Part shown: one piece after another, positions 19,201-27,912 of the stretch
How positions within the stretch are numbered: position 1 is the first letter of the stretch
Layout of the letters: each line of letters begins with the position of its first letter
DNA from: Microbacterium sp. cf046
Lineage (GTDB): Bacteria > Actinomycetota > Actinomycetes > Actinomycetales > Microbacteriaceae
Assembly: GCF_900114345.1 (NCBI RefSeq)
Contig: NZ_FOZJ01000002.1
Span: 1,268,117 to 1,332,116, forward strand
Direction of reading: 5' to 3'
DNA length: 64,000 nucleotides
Notes under the pieces: model-generated
Told to the model about the DNA's origin: nothing
What the model saw: the letters and a program-made list of their open reading frames with translations, nothing else
Databases searched by the model: none
Position numbers and translations under genes: made by a program

Positions 19201-20123
19201 CGAAGGGGCGCACCGACGCTTCCGCCGCGACTGATGTGCCGACGGGCGGGTCGGCGACCGTGGCCGAGCGCACCGGACTGACCGATTGGGACTTCGGCGA
19301 CCTGCCGGATGTCGTGGACACGAAGGTGGCCGGCGGCGTGGTGCGCGGGTACCCGGCGCTCATCGACCAGGGGACGAGCGTCGCGCTTCGCGTCGAGACG
19401 ACGCCCGAAGCCGCAGAGCGGGCGACGCACGCCGGCGTGCGCCGGCTGCTGCTGCTCGCGGTGCCGTCGGCCGCGTCGTATGTGCTCGAGCACCTCACCT
19501 CCGCCGAGAAACTCGCCCTCGCGGCATCCCCGTACCCGTCCGCGAAAGCGCTCGTCGAGGACGCGCGCGTCGCGGTCGCGGATGCCGTGCTCGCGCGCAC
19601 CGCGGCGCCGGTGCGCACGCGGGCCGCTTTCGAGCAGGTGCGGGGTGCACTGTCGGCCGTGGTCGTCGATGAGACCTTCCAAGCCGTCTCGCTGGCGGCG
19701 CGCGTCCTCACCGCCGCCCGGGACGCGGATCGGGCCGTCCGGTCGCAGAACTCCATGACGCTGCTCGGCGCCCTGGGCGATGTGCGTGGCCAGATCGCTG
19801 GGCTCGTCTTCCCGGGGTTCGTGTCCCGGACCGGACTGGCCAGGCTGGCCCATCTGCCTCGTTACCTTCGCGGCGCGAAGGAGCGGGTCGACTCTCTCGC
19901 CGACAACGCCGGCCGCGACCGGCAGCGGATGACGGAGTTCGAACGCGCGGCATCGGCCTACGTCGAGGCAGGGGGCGCGATCCCCTCCGACGCCGACGCG
20001 CCGCCGGCGCTTGCCCGCACCCGCTGGCTCCTCGAGGAGTACCGGGTCAGCCTGTTCGCGCAGCACCTCGGCACGGCCGAGCCTGTCTCGCTGCAGCGGA
20101 TCCAGAAGTCCCTGCGGGAATAG
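16230..20123 (+). CDS. hrpA: ATP-dependent RNA helicase HrpA
   Basis: A 1297-residue DEAH-box helicase. Motif I GATGSGKTTQLP lies near residue 40, motif II DEAH near 131, motif III ITSATID near 165, and motif VI SGRAGRTAPG near 345, followed by the ratchet/OB region and the long C-terminal DUF3418 region typical of HrpA. The ATG at 16230 is chosen because TACGAT (16216-16221) precedes it by eight bases and the HrpA-type N-terminus follows at once; an in-frame start 225 bases upstream would run back over the neighbouring divergent gene. In E. coli HrpA rescues stalled ribosomes and processes mRNA. Confidence 0.95.
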   Translation: MPAPEPVISYPPELPVSAARDEIARAIRDHQVVIVAGATGSGKTTQLPKICIELGRTRIAHTQPRRIAARTIAERIAEEMEVPLGTTVGYKVRFTDKVQDDTRVALMTDGILLNEIHRDRLLRRYDTIIVDEAHERSLNVDFLIGYLTQVLPKRPDLRVIITSATIDPQSFAEHFADAEGKPAPIVEVSGRTYPVEIRYRGPDDTDDEVDGITAALRELDREPAGDVLVFLPGEAEIRDAMDAVRGMYANDAAPTEVLPLFGRLSAAEQHRVFERSRVAGVRRRVILATNVAETSLTVPGIRYVVDTGTARISRYSARTKIQQLPIEAISQASAQQRSGRAGRTAPGIAIRLYSEEDFEKRPEFTEPEILRTSLASVILQMLSLGFGDISSFPFLTPPDSRGVRAALDLLIELAAVRMPARGDSGARLTDLGREIARLPIDPRFARMLIEAGRIGVQRDLLAIVAGMSIQDVRERPEERREEADRLHARFVDPTSDFITLLNLWNHLQEQQAMLGSSAFRRLCRAEHLNYVRVREWVDVHRQLRTLVGASRTRGAASDDASDPDDLHRAILSGLLSHIGILDERAAARAGAQKGGESVRRGGAEYLGARGARFAIFPGSGLRKKRPSAVMAAELVETSRLFARTVAAIDPAWAESLAGDLAKRQLSEPHWSKAAGAASVYEKVTLFGVEIVPRRRAQLARFDRPMARELFLRHALVDGEWESSVLDKRLTAFERRNHELRRRLEKVEERERRRDILVGDEAVFAFYDARIPRDVYDVRSFEAWWRDAATRTPRLLDMTEADLLDDAARADERAFPARWRQGDQVLSLAYRFEPGAEDDGVTAIVPLALLAQVRPEGFDWQVPGMRDELVTALLRALPKAIRRHVVPAADWAARFAEDLDGQGPEAHDGMPPATLRDALAGRIQRVANQPVTAADFELDRVPAHLKVSFRVVDERARPIGSGRDLQALQQRFADRARTSVARATGAQAPVLPKGRTDASAATDVPTGGSATVAERTGLTDWDFGDLPDVVDTKVAGGVVRGYPALIDQGTSVALRVETTPEAAERATHAGVRRLLLLAVPSAASYVLEHLTSAEKLALAASPYPSAKALVEDARVAVADAVLARTAAPVRTRAAFEQVRGALSAVVVDETFQAVSLAARVLTAARDADRAVRSQNSMTLLGALGDVRGQIAGLVFPGFVSRTGLARLAHLPRYLRGAKERVDSLADNAGRDRQRMTEFERAASAYVEAGGAIPSDADAPPALARTRWLLEEYRVSLFAQHLGTAEPVSLQRIQKSLRE

Positions 20124-20152
20124 TCCCCACGAACGGAGAGGTTTGCCACGTC

Positions 20153-21094
20153 ATGGCTGAAGCGATCGCGTACACGGAGTTCGGCGGACCCGAGGTCCTC
20201 AGACTCATCAACATCCCGACGCCGACTGCGGGCGCCGGAGAGATCGCGGTGCGCATCGAGGCGGCGGGCGTGAATCCGATCGACGGCAAGCTGCGCAGCG
20301 GCCTGCGCGCATCCGCGCCCCTCACCGGACCGAGGCGGGTCGGCGGAGACGCGGCCGGCATCGTCACCGGCGTCGGCGACGAGGTCGAGGGCTTCCGCGT
20401 CGGCGATGCCGTCGTGGTGATGGGCGCGCCGGGTGCCTACGCGACCGACATCGTCGTGCGCGCGGAGAACGTGCAGCCGCGACCCCCGCAGGTCAGCGCC
20501 GAGGTCGGCGCGTCACTCGGCATCCCTGTCGGCACGGCCTACCAGTCGCTGCGCTCGCTCGCCGTCGGTCCGGGCGACACGCTGCTCCTGCACGGCGGGT
20601 CGGGCGCGGTCGGCCAGGCGGCGATCCAGTTCGCGGTGCTGTGGGGCGCGACGGTCATCGCCACGGCCTCCGAGCGCCGGTTCGACCGCATCCGCGAGCT
20701 CGGCGCGATCCCCGTCGCGTACGGAGAGGGACTGGCCGAGCGCATCCGGGCGCTCGCGCCCGAGGGCATCACCGTCGCGCTCGACGCCGCCGGGACCGAC
20801 GAGGCCATCAACGCGTCGCTCGAGCTCGTCGCCGACCGCGAGCGCATCGCGACGATCGTGCGCGGGCGGGATGCCGCATCCTTCGGCATCCGTGCCTTCC
20901 AGGGCGGCGCGCCCAACCCCCTGCCGGAGCGAGCGCAGGGCTGGCGCCGTGAGGCGCTCCCGGTCGCGCTCGCCCTCCTCGCCGCCGGCCGATTCTCGGT
21001 CGAGCTGGGTCCGTCGTTCCCGCTCGCCGAGGCCGCCGCCGCGCATCGAGCGGTCGAGCAGGGCACCGACGGCAAGATCACCCTGATCCCGTAG
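20153..21094 (+). CDS. NADP-dependent quinone oxidoreductase, zinc-less MDR family
   Basis: A 313-residue medium-chain dehydrogenase/reductase of the quinone reductase branch. The N-terminal GroES-like domain carries EFGGPEVLRLINIPTP and AAGVNPIDGKLRSG, and the Rossmann domain carries LLLHGGSGAVGQAAIQFA. The zinc ligands of alcohol dehydrogenases are missing. It sits 29 bases after hrpA on the same strand with an AACGGAGAGG ribosome site, so it may share the message. Substrate unknown. Confidence 0.88.
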   Translation: MAEAIAYTEFGGPEVLRLINIPTPTAGAGEIAVRIEAAGVNPIDGKLRSGLRASAPLTGPRRVGGDAAGIVTGVGDEVEGFRVGDAVVVMGAPGAYATDIVVRAENVQPRPPQVSAEVGASLGIPVGTAYQSLRSLAVGPGDTLLLHGGSGAVGQAAIQFAVLWGATVIATASERRFDRIRELGAIPVAYGEGLAERIRALAPEGITVALDAAGTDEAINASLELVADRERIATIVRGRDAASFGIRAFQGGAPNPLPERAQGWRREALPVALALLAAGRFSVELGPSFPLAEAAAAHRAVEQGTDGKITLIP

Positions 21095-21163
21095 CCGTTC
21101 CCCCGCTGCAACAGTTCGACATACGGACGGGCGCGCGAACGTCGCCTGCCCGACAATGGACGG

Positions 21164-22519
21164 ATGTCCGAGATCACGCGTTCCTTCGCGACGGCGCAGG
21201 TGCAGGCCGGATACGTGCCGGGCGTCGCCGAGAACACGGCCGTGCCGCCGATCTACCAGTCGAACGCGTTCGAATTCGCCTCGCTGAGCGAAGCCCGCGA
21301 TCTGTTCGCGCTGCGGCGCGAGGGCAACATCTACAGCCGCGCGGCCAACCCCACCGTCCTCGTGTTCGAGCAGCGCATCGCCGAACTGGAGGGCGGCGTC
21401 TCGGCTGCGGCGGTCGCCTCCGGGCAGGCGGCGGTCGCCCTCGCCCTCCTGGCCCTGGCCAAGCAGGGCGAGCACATCGTCGCGGCCCGGCAGCTGTACG
21501 GCGGGACGGTCGACCTCCTGCAGGACACGTTCGCCGACTGGGGCATCGAGGTCACATTCGTCGACCAGGACGACACGGATGCGTGGGCCGCGGCGGTCCG
21601 ACCGACGACGCGCGCGCTGTTCGCCGAGTCGATCACGAACCCCAACGCGCAGGTGCTCGACGTCCGCGCGGTCGCCGCGGTCGCCCGCAGCGCGGGCGTG
21701 CCGCTCGTGATCGACCACACGCTCGCGACCCCCTACCTCCAGCGCGTGAAGGACTTCGGCGCCGACATCGTCGTGCACTCCGCGACGAAGTACCTCGGCG
21801 GCCACGGCACCTCGCTCGGCGGCGTGATCGTCGACCTCGGCACGTTCGACTTCTCCCTCGACGCGGCGCGGTGGCCCCAGCTCACCGAGCCGTACCGGCG
21901 GGTTCCGGGCGGCAGCCTCGTCGATCGGTTCGGCGCGACCGGATCCCCGTTCATCGCGCTCGTCAAGACCAAGTACGTCCACGACCTCGGGCCCTCGCTG
22001 CCCGCGTTCAACGCGTTCCAGCTCCTGCAGGGGCTCGAGACGCTCGACCTGCGGATCGCCAGGCACACCGCGAGCGGGCTCGAGGTCGCCCGATTCCTCG
22101 ACGGGCATCCGGCGGTCTCGCGCGTGAACCACCCGGGACTCGAATCGAGCCCGTGGCATCGGCTGGCCCAGGAATACCTGCCGCGAGGGGCGGCATCAGT
22201 CTTCTCCTTCGACGTGCACACGACCGGCGACGCGGAGCTCGACTTCGCACGGGTGGAGGAGCTCATCGCCCGTCTCGAGGTGATCCGCCTGGTGGCGAAC
22301 ATCGGCGACGCGCGCAGCCTCGTCGCACATCCCGCCTCGATGACGCACAGCCACATGTCGCCCACGCAGCTCGCCGAGGCGGGCATCACCTCCACGACGA
22401 TCAGGCTGTCGATCGGGCTCGAAGATCCGGCCGATGTGATCGCCGATCTGCGGCGCGCGCTTGCCGCGCTCGCGCAGCCCGCCGCGGAACCGGATCAGCG
22501 CTTGTCGTCGGTGCTCTGA
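21164..22519 (+). CDS. metY: O-acetylhomoserine sulfhydrylase / aminocarboxypropyltransferase
   Basis: A 451-residue PLP enzyme of the Cys/Met-metabolism class (gamma family), which makes homocysteine from O-acetylhomoserine and sulfide. YSRAANPTVLVFEQRIAELE and ASGQAAVALALLAL match the family, and the PLP lysine is in SATKYLGGHGTSLGG near residue 209. The length is right for MetY (about 430-450). The ATG lies six bases after GACAAT (21152-21157). No SAM riboswitch or other leader is seen. Its last 25 bases overlap araD tail to tail. Confidence 0.9.
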   Translation: MSEITRSFATAQVQAGYVPGVAENTAVPPIYQSNAFEFASLSEARDLFALRREGNIYSRAANPTVLVFEQRIAELEGGVSAAAVASGQAAVALALLALAKQGEHIVAARQLYGGTVDLLQDTFADWGIEVTFVDQDDTDAWAAAVRPTTRALFAESITNPNAQVLDVRAVAAVARSAGVPLVIDHTLATPYLQRVKDFGADIVVHSATKYLGGHGTSLGGVIVDLGTFDFSLDAARWPQLTEPYRRVPGGSLVDRFGATGSPFIALVKTKYVHDLGPSLPAFNAFQLLQGLETLDLRIARHTASGLEVARFLDGHPAVSRVNHPGLESSPWHRLAQEYLPRGAASVFSFDVHTTGDAELDFARVEELIARLEVIRLVANIGDARSLVAHPASMTHSHMSPTQLAEAGITSTTIRLSIGLEDPADVIADLRRALAALAQPAAEPDQRLSSVL

Positions 22520-23190
22520 CCGTAGACGTTCTGATAGCGGTTGTAGAGGCTGTCGATCGCATCCTGCGGGATCGGGATCAGCGGGCCGGCCTCGCGGGCG
22601 ATGTGCACCGTCCGCGCGACGTCTTCGAGCATGACCGCCGCCTTGACGGCGTCCTTCGCGGAGACTCCGATCGTGAACGGCCCGTGGTTCTGCATGAGCA
22701 CGCCGCGGGATCGGTGGCCGCTGAGCGTCTCGACGATGCCGCGGCCGATCGAGTCGTCTCCGATGATCGCGAACGGCCCAATCGGGATCGGACCGCCGAA
22801 CTCGTCGGCCATCGCCGTGATGACGCACGGGATCTCCTCGCCGCGCGCCGCCCAGGCCACCGCGTACGTCGAGTGCGTGTGCACGACGCCGCCGACCTCG
22901 GGCATGTGCCGGTAGACGTAGGCGTGCGCGGCGGTGTCGCTCGACGGCGACCGCTCGCTCCCCGGTGAACCCGGCACGACGTTGCCGTCGAGATCGCAGA
23001 GGATCATGTTCTCCGCCGTGAGGTCGTCGTACGAGACGCCTGACGGCTTGATCACGAACAGGTCCTCGCCCGGAACCCGTCCCGAGACGTTCCCGCCGGT
23101 CCAGACGATCAGCCCGTAGCGCACGAGTTCGGAGTGCAGCGCGGCCACGTCGGCGCGGACGGCGGCGATGGCGTCGATGTTACCGGTCAC
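22495..23190 (-). CDS. araD: L-ribulose-5-phosphate 4-epimerase
   Basis: A 231-residue class II aldolase/epimerase-fold protein. Motifs are WTGGNVSGRVPGEDLFVIKPSG, the phosphate-binding SSDTAAHAYVY region, the zinc-binding HTHSTYAVAWAA and the QNHGPFTIG segment. AraD converts L-ribulose-5-phosphate to D-xylulose-5-phosphate. The GTG at 23190 lies six bases after TACACT (23197-23202). No araA or araB is beside it, so the partners must be elsewhere, but the pentose-type transporters at 26-33 kb fit the same metabolism. UlaF or SgbE-type epimerase is an alternative. Confidence 0.85.
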   Translation of the reverse strand: MTGNIDAIAAVRADVAALHSELVRYGLIVWTGGNVSGRVPGEDLFVIKPSGVSYDDLTAENMILCDLDGNVVPGSPGSERSPSSDTAAHAYVYRHMPEVGGVVHTHSTYAVAWAARGEEIPCVITAMADEFGGPIPIGPFAIIGDDSIGRGIVETLSGHRSRGVLMQNHGPFTIGVSAKDAVKAAVMLEDVARTVHIAREAGPLIPIPQDAIDSLYNRYQNVYGQSTDDKR

Positions 23191-23277
23191 ATTCCGAGTG
23201 TAGCGACTGCGCCCGTCTCCCGGGGAATCGGCCGTCCCCGGTACCTCGGCGGCCTCGAGGATGGATACGCTCGAGCC

Positions 23278-24261
23278 ATGACTGGACTGCGCTGGGGAAT
23301 CCTCGCCACGGGCGGCATCGCCCACGCCTTCGCTCGTGACCTGCGCACGGCGGGCCTCGATCTGACCGCCGTGGGGTCGCGCTCAGCCGGATCCGGCGAG
23401 CGCTTCGCCTCGGAATTCCGCATCGCGAAGGTGCACGGCTCCTACGAGGAGCTCGTCTCCGACCCTGACGTCGACATCGTATACGTGTCCACGCCGCATC
23501 CCCTTCATGCCGAGAACGCGATCCTGGCCCTCGAGCACGGCAAGCACGTGCTTGTGGAGAAGCCGTTCACCCTCACGGGCGTCGAGGCGGCGGCGGTGCG
23601 CGATGTCGCGGCCCGCACCGGACTCCTGGCGATGGAGGCGATGTGGACCCGCTACCTTCCGCACATGATCCGGGTGCGCGAACTGATCGACTCGGGAGCG
23701 CTCGGCGACATCCGCGCGGTGTTCGCCGACCACACCCAGAAGATCTCGAGCGATCCCGATCATCGCCTCAACAACCTCGAGCTCGGCGGCGGTGCGCTGC
23801 TGGACCTCGGCATCTACCCGATCTCGTTCGCCTGGGACGTCCTCGGCGCGCCGTCGACGGTCACGGCGAGCGCGACCATCGGCGCGACGGGCGTCGACGA
23901 CGAGGTCGCCACGATCTTCACCCACGCCTCGGGCGCGCTGTCCACCTCGATCTCGGCCTCCCATGCGGCAGGACCGAACACCGCGCACATCGTCGGGACC
24001 GACGCGCGGATCGACATCGACGAGGTCTGGTACAGCCCGACCACGTTCCGCCTCGTCGCCCCGAACGGGACGATCCTGGAGGCGTACGAGTCGCACATCG
24101 AGGGCCGGGGCATGCAGTACCAGGCGCTCGCGGCCGAACGGTACGTCGCGTCGGGCGACAACGACAGCGACATCCTGCCGATCGATGAGACCGTCGCGAT
24201 CATGGGCACCCTCGACGAGATCCGACGCCAGATCGGGCTCACCTACCCCACCGAGCGCTGA
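23278..24261 (+). CDS. Gfo/Idh/MocA-family NAD(P)-dependent oxidoreductase
   Basis: A 327-residue dehydrogenase with an N-terminal Rossmann fold (LRWGILATGGIAHAFARDL) and the family motif HGKHVLVEKPFTLTG, where the Lys-Pro pair is catalytic. MEAMWTRYLPHM and GGGALLDLGIYPISFAWDVL resemble the dihydrodiol/D-xylose dehydrogenase branch. That branch would fit the nearby pentose genes, but the substrate is inferred only. The ATG lies six bases after TACGCT (23266-23271), and the gene is divergent from araD. Confidence 0.87.
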   Translation: MTGLRWGILATGGIAHAFARDLRTAGLDLTAVGSRSAGSGERFASEFRIAKVHGSYEELVSDPDVDIVYVSTPHPLHAENAILALEHGKHVLVEKPFTLTGVEAAAVRDVAARTGLLAMEAMWTRYLPHMIRVRELIDSGALGDIRAVFADHTQKISSDPDHRLNNLELGGGALLDLGIYPISFAWDVLGAPSTVTASATIGATGVDDEVATIFTHASGALSTSISASHAAGPNTAHIVGTDARIDIDEVWYSPTTFRLVAPNGTILEAYESHIEGRGMQYQALAAERYVASGDNDSDILPIDETVAIMGTLDEIRRQIGLTYPTER

Positions 24262-24281
24262 CCCCAGGGAGGGCTGTCCCT

Positions 24282-24381
24282 TGTGGGGCTCCGCCCCACT
24301 CCCCTGGCGAGCGCGCCGCGCACGCCTGTCATGTGGGGCTCCGCCCCACGCCCCTGGCGAGCGCGCCGCGCACGCCTGTCA
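24282..24381. repeat. Perfect-to-near-perfect 50-bp tandem direct repeat with hairpins
   Basis: Units at 24282-24331 and 24332-24381 are identical except for one base (24300 against 24350). Each begins with a hairpin of GTGGGGC, a TCC loop and GCCCCAC. The second unit ends in the CACACT box used by the next gene. The hairpins may also stop transcription from the preceding oxidoreductase gene. Confidence 0.85.
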
Positions 24382-24391
24382 CACTGGAGCC

Positions 24392-25555
24392 ATGCCCGAC
24401 TCGCAGAACTCCCGCGTCGCCGTCTACCTCGACTTCGACAACATCGTCATCTCCTGGTACGACCGCGTGCACGGCCGCAACTCGTACGGGCGCGACCGGC
24501 AGCGCATCATCGAGACCCCCGAGGACCCCGAGATCGCCGAGCGCCTGACGGCGGCGACGATCGACGTCGGCGCGATCATCGACTACGCGGCCTCGTTCGG
24601 AACCCTCGTGCTCACGCGCGCGTACGCGGACTGGTCGTCTCCAGTGAACGCCGTGTACCGCACGCAGCTCGTCGCGCGCGCCGTCGATCTCGTGCAGCTG
24701 TTCCCGGCCGCGGCGTACGCGAAGAACGGTGCCGACATCCGCCTGGCCGTCGATGCCGTGGAGGACATGTTCCGCCTGCCCGACCTCACGCACGTCGTGA
24801 TCGTCGCCGGCGACTCGGACTATGTGCCCCTCGCCCAGCGCTGCCGCCGCCTGGGCCGATACGTCGTGGGCGTCGGGGTCGCCGGCTCGACCGCGAAGTC
24901 GCTCGCCGCCGCGTGCGACGAGTTCGAGGCATATGACTCCCTGCCGGGCGTCCCCCGCGTCGCGCGTGCCGCGGCGAAGGATGCCGGCTCCCGCGCGCCC
25001 TCGAGATCGACGGCCTCCCGCGCCAAGGCGGCGACCGCAGAAGAGGCTCCGGCGGAGCCGGCACCCCGCACCCGCGGAACGCGCGGCGCCAGGAAGACGC
25101 CCGCCAAGGACGCGCCGGAAGCCACCGTCGATGCACCCGCGGATGCCGCACCCGCGGGCACTGAGGCCGACGCGGCCCAGGTCGAGGCATCCCTCAACGA
25201 GGCTCTCGGTCCGACCGCACCCGCGAAGCGCACCAATCGCCGCGCATCCTCCACGACCGTCGCCTCCACGGCCCAGCCGGCGGAGGCGAACCCGGTCGCC
25301 GAAGAGCAGCCCGAGGATCCTCAGGAGACCGCGACCCGGCTGCTCGAGCGCGCGCTCCGGCTGGGTCACGACAAGGACGACGACGCCGAGTGGCTGCACA
25401 GCTCGGCCGTCAAGACGCACATGCGGCGCATGGACCCGTCCTTCAGCGAGAAGGCGCTCGGGTACCGCTCCTTCAACGACTTCGTGAAGGCGAGGGAGTC
25501 GATCGCCGAGCTCGAAGAGACCGGCCACGAGCGCCTGGTGCGCCTGCGCGAGTAG
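24392..25555 (+). CDS. NYN-domain ribonuclease-like protein with C-terminal OST-HTH/LOTUS domain
   Basis: A 387-residue protein. The N-terminal NYN (LabA-like, PIN-fold) domain shows the acidic site residues in VAVYLDFDNIVISW, YAKNGADIRLAVDAVEDM and VIVAGDSDYVPLAQR. A low-complexity Ala/Pro/Thr/Glu linker (about residues 195-310) follows. The C-terminal part (ATRLLERALRL to SFSEKALGYRSFNDFVK) matches the OST-HTH RNA-binding domain. The pairing suggests RNA recognition plus cleavage; the target is unknown. CACACT lies six bases before the ATG. Confidence 0.85.
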   Translation: MPDSQNSRVAVYLDFDNIVISWYDRVHGRNSYGRDRQRIIETPEDPEIAERLTAATIDVGAIIDYAASFGTLVLTRAYADWSSPVNAVYRTQLVARAVDLVQLFPAAAYAKNGADIRLAVDAVEDMFRLPDLTHVVIVAGDSDYVPLAQRCRRLGRYVVGVGVAGSTAKSLAAACDEFEAYDSLPGVPRVARAAAKDAGSRAPSRSTASRAKAATAEEAPAEPAPRTRGTRGARKTPAKDAPEATVDAPADAAPAGTEADAAQVEASLNEALGPTAPAKRTNRRASSTTVASTAQPAEANPVAEEQPEDPQETATRLLERALRLGHDKDDDAEWLHSSAVKTHMRRMDPSFSEKALGYRSFNDFVKARESIAELEETGHERLVRLRE

Positions 25556-25624
25556 GCGGCCGGCCGCTCCCCGAGGAGTCCGGCTCCTCGTCCTGCGTGA
25601 ACCTCGTCCGGTACAGTGTCGATC

Positions 25625-26812
25625 GTGGTAAGACGGATCGCCCCGCCTGGCTCGCAGTCTTCACTTCGTGAAGCGAACCGAGCCCGGCTCGTCGAGTCGC
25701 TCAAACGTCATGGGCGGCTCACCCAGGTCGAGCTCGCCGGAAGCACCGGCCTCTCCCCCGCGACCGTGTCGAACATCGTCAAGGAACTGACCGCATCGGG
25801 CCTGCTGCACACTTCGATCACGTCGCGCAGCGGCCGGCGTGCCACCCTCGTCTCACTCACACGCCAGCTCGGCCTCGTCGCCGGAGTGCACTTCAGCTCG
25901 CGCCAGCTGCATATCGCGATCGCAGACGCCACCCGCACGGTCGTCACCCAGACGTCGCTGCCGCTCGCGCTCGACCACCGTCACGATGCCGAGCTGGACC
26001 GGCTCAGCATCCTGCTCAGCGACATGATGGAGACGCTCGGCGGATCGGTGGGCGATCTGCTCGCCGTCGGACTCGCCCTGCCCGCCCCGATCGACCAGCG
26101 CACCGGAATGGTGTCCACTCCCGGCCTGCTGCGCGGCTGGGAGGGCGTCGACGTCGCCGAGAGCCTCACCGCACGCATCGGCCGCCCGGTCTTCGTGGAC
26201 AGCGAGGCGAATCTCGCCGGCCTGGCCGAAGCCCGCGAAGGAAGCGCCCGATCGGCATCCTCTTCGGTGTTCATCCGGGTCGGTCACACGATCAGCGCCG
26301 GCCTGATCGTCGGCGGCGACCTGTTCCGCGGTGTGAACGGCAAAGCCGGGCAGATCGGGCACGTGACGATCGATGAGAACGGGCCCATCTGCCGGTGCAG
26401 CAACCGCGGCTGCCTGGAGACCTACGCCGGAGGTCCGGCGCTGCTGTCGCTGTTCCCGCCCAGCGACGGGATGCAGCGGCTCAGCGACCTCATCCAGGCC
26501 TCGTACGGCGGCGATGGCAGCTCGCGACGCGTCATCGCGGACGCCGGGCGCCACATCGGCATCGCGGCCGCAAGCCTGTGCAACCTGTTCGACCCGGAGA
26601 TGATCGTCGTCGGCGGCGAGCTCGGCCAGGCGGGCGAGATCCTCATGGCGCCGATGCGCCACTCGCTCGAGCGCACCGCCCTGACCTCGGCGAACGGCCT
26701 GCCCGAGATCGTCGGCGCATCGTTCGGGGAGTGGGCCGAGACCCGGGGCGCGATCACGATCGCCCTGGATCACGTCACCGTCGAAGCCGACGTCCTGCCC
26801 TTCACGGCGTAG
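25625..26812 (+). CDS. ROK-family transcriptional regulator (NagC/XylR type)
   Basis: About 395 residues: an N-terminal winged helix (RHGRLTQVELAGSTGLSPAT, then VSNIVKELTASGLLH) followed by a ROK sugar-kinase-like domain. The zinc signature ICRCSNRGCLETYAGG and IGHVTIDENG are present. TACAGT (25612-25617) lies seven bases before the GTG at 25625; an earlier in-frame GTG at 25616 overlaps the box and is less likely. It is eight bases upstream of the first transporter gene, so it probably regulates this sugar-uptake operon and itself in response to a sugar or sugar phosphate. Confidence 0.88.
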   Translation: MVRRIAPPGSQSSLREANRARLVESLKRHGRLTQVELAGSTGLSPATVSNIVKELTASGLLHTSITSRSGRRATLVSLTRQLGLVAGVHFSSRQLHIAIADATRTVVTQTSLPLALDHRHDAELDRLSILLSDMMETLGGSVGDLLAVGLALPAPIDQRTGMVSTPGLLRGWEGVDVAESLTARIGRPVFVDSEANLAGLAEAREGSARSASSSVFIRVGHTISAGLIVGGDLFRGVNGKAGQIGHVTIDENGPICRCSNRGCLETYAGGPALLSLFPPSDGMQRLSDLIQASYGGDGSSRRVIADAGRHIGIAAASLCNLFDPEMIVVGGELGQAGEILMAPMRHSLERTALTSANGLPEIVGASFGEWAETRGAITIALDHVTVEADVLPFTA

Positions 26813-26820
26813 GCGGGCGG

Positions 26821-27912
26821 ATGTCGATCCGAGCGTCCGCGCGACGCTTCCTCCGGCGGGCCGTCGCCGCGACGATCGTGCTCGGTCTCGGTGCGACGGC
26901 GCTCGCGGCATGCTCTGCGTCACCGGGCGGCGGACCCAGCGGCGAGGGCGCGATCGCGCTGCTGCTGCCCGATGCGAAGACCGCGCGCTATGAGACGTTC
27001 GATCGACCGCTGTTCGAGGCGCGCATCGCCGAGCTGGGCGACTACCGCGTGCTCTACGCGAACGCCGATCAGGATGCCGCCAAGCAGCAGGCTCAGGCCG
27101 AGTCGGCCCTGGCCGCCGGGGCCGGCGTGCTGGTGCTCGACCCCGTCGACGTGCAGGCCGCCGTGACGATCGTCGCGGCGGCGAATGCGCAGGGGGTCCC
27201 CGTCGTCTCGTACGACCGTCTGGTGGCGGGAGGGGACCTCGCGTACTACGTCTCCTTCGACAACGAGAAGGTCGGCGAGCTGCAGGCGACGGCATTCGTG
27301 GATGCGCTCACCGAGCGCGGCGAGCTCGACGGCGGCATCCTCATGGTCAACGGCTCACCCACCGACAGCAACGCGACCCGGTTCGCCGAGGGCGCGCACA
27401 GCGTGATCGACGCGACAGGGCTGCGGGTGCTCGCCGAGTACGCGACACCCGACTGGAGCCCGGACAAGGCGCAGGAGTGGGTCACCGGCCAGATCGCGCA
27501 GTACGGCGGCGACATCGTCGGCGTGTATGCCGCGAACGACGGCACGGCCAGCGGCGCCGTCTCGGCCCTGAAGGCGGCGAACGTCACGCCCTGGCCGGTC
27601 GTGACAGGGCAGGATGCGGAGCTCTCCGCGATCCAGCGGATCCTCACCGGCGACCAGTACATGACCGTGTACAAGGCGATCAAACCCCAGGCCGAGCTCG
27701 CCGCGGAAGTCGCCGTCGCGCTGCTGCACGGCGAGCAGGTGACGGCGCCCCTCGACATGGACGGAACGCCCACGACGCTGCTCGATCCGGTCGCGGTCAC
27801 GGTCGACGACATCCTGGACACGGTGGTCGCGGACGGGTTCTGGACGATCGAGGACATCTGCACCCCCGACTACCACGACGCCTGCGTTGCCGCGGGCCTG
27901 CTGACGGAGTGA
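26821..27912 (+). CDS. Sugar ABC transporter substrate-binding lipoprotein, XylF-like (cassette 1)
   Basis: A 363-residue exported lipoprotein: basic N-terminus, hydrophobic core and lipobox LAAC. The mature part follows the D-xylose-binding protein pattern, with VPVVSYDRLVAGGDLAYYVS, FDNEKVGELQATAFVDAL, VNGSPTDSNATRFAEG, GVYAANDGTASGAVSALKA and VTGQDAELSAIQRILTGDQ, ending MTVYKAIKPQAELAAEVAV. XylF-type proteins deliver pentoses to an ABC permease. It follows the ROK regulator by eight bases and has a weak ribosome site. D-xylose is the best guess; ribose or another pentose remains possible. Confidence 0.87.
   Translation: MSIRASARRFLRRAVAATIVLGLGATALAACSASPGGGPSGEGAIALLLPDAKTARYETFDRPLFEARIAELGDYRVLYANADQDAAKQQAQAESALAAGAGVLVLDPVDVQAAVTIVAAANAQGVPVVSYDRLVAGGDLAYYVSFDNEKVGELQATAFVDALTERGELDGGILMVNGSPTDSNATRFAEGAHSVIDATGLRVLAEYATPDWSPDKAQEWVTGQIAQYGGDIVGVYAANDGTASGAVSALKAANVTPWPVVTGQDAELSAIQRILTGDQYMTVYKAIKPQAELAAEVAVALLHGEQVTAPLDMDGTPTTLLDPVAVTVDDILDTVVADGFWTIEDICTPDYHDACVAAGLLTE

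Noticed and set aside
16077..20066. A 1329-codon open frame on the minus strand opposite hrpA
   Set aside because: High GC content leaves few stop codons. The translation is Arg/Gly/Asp/His-rich without any domain, while the opposite strand encodes a complete HrpA.
21095..21163. Possible SAM or other riboswitch before metY
   Set aside because: The gap is only 69 bases and the likely leaderless promoter leaves no room for a leader RNA.
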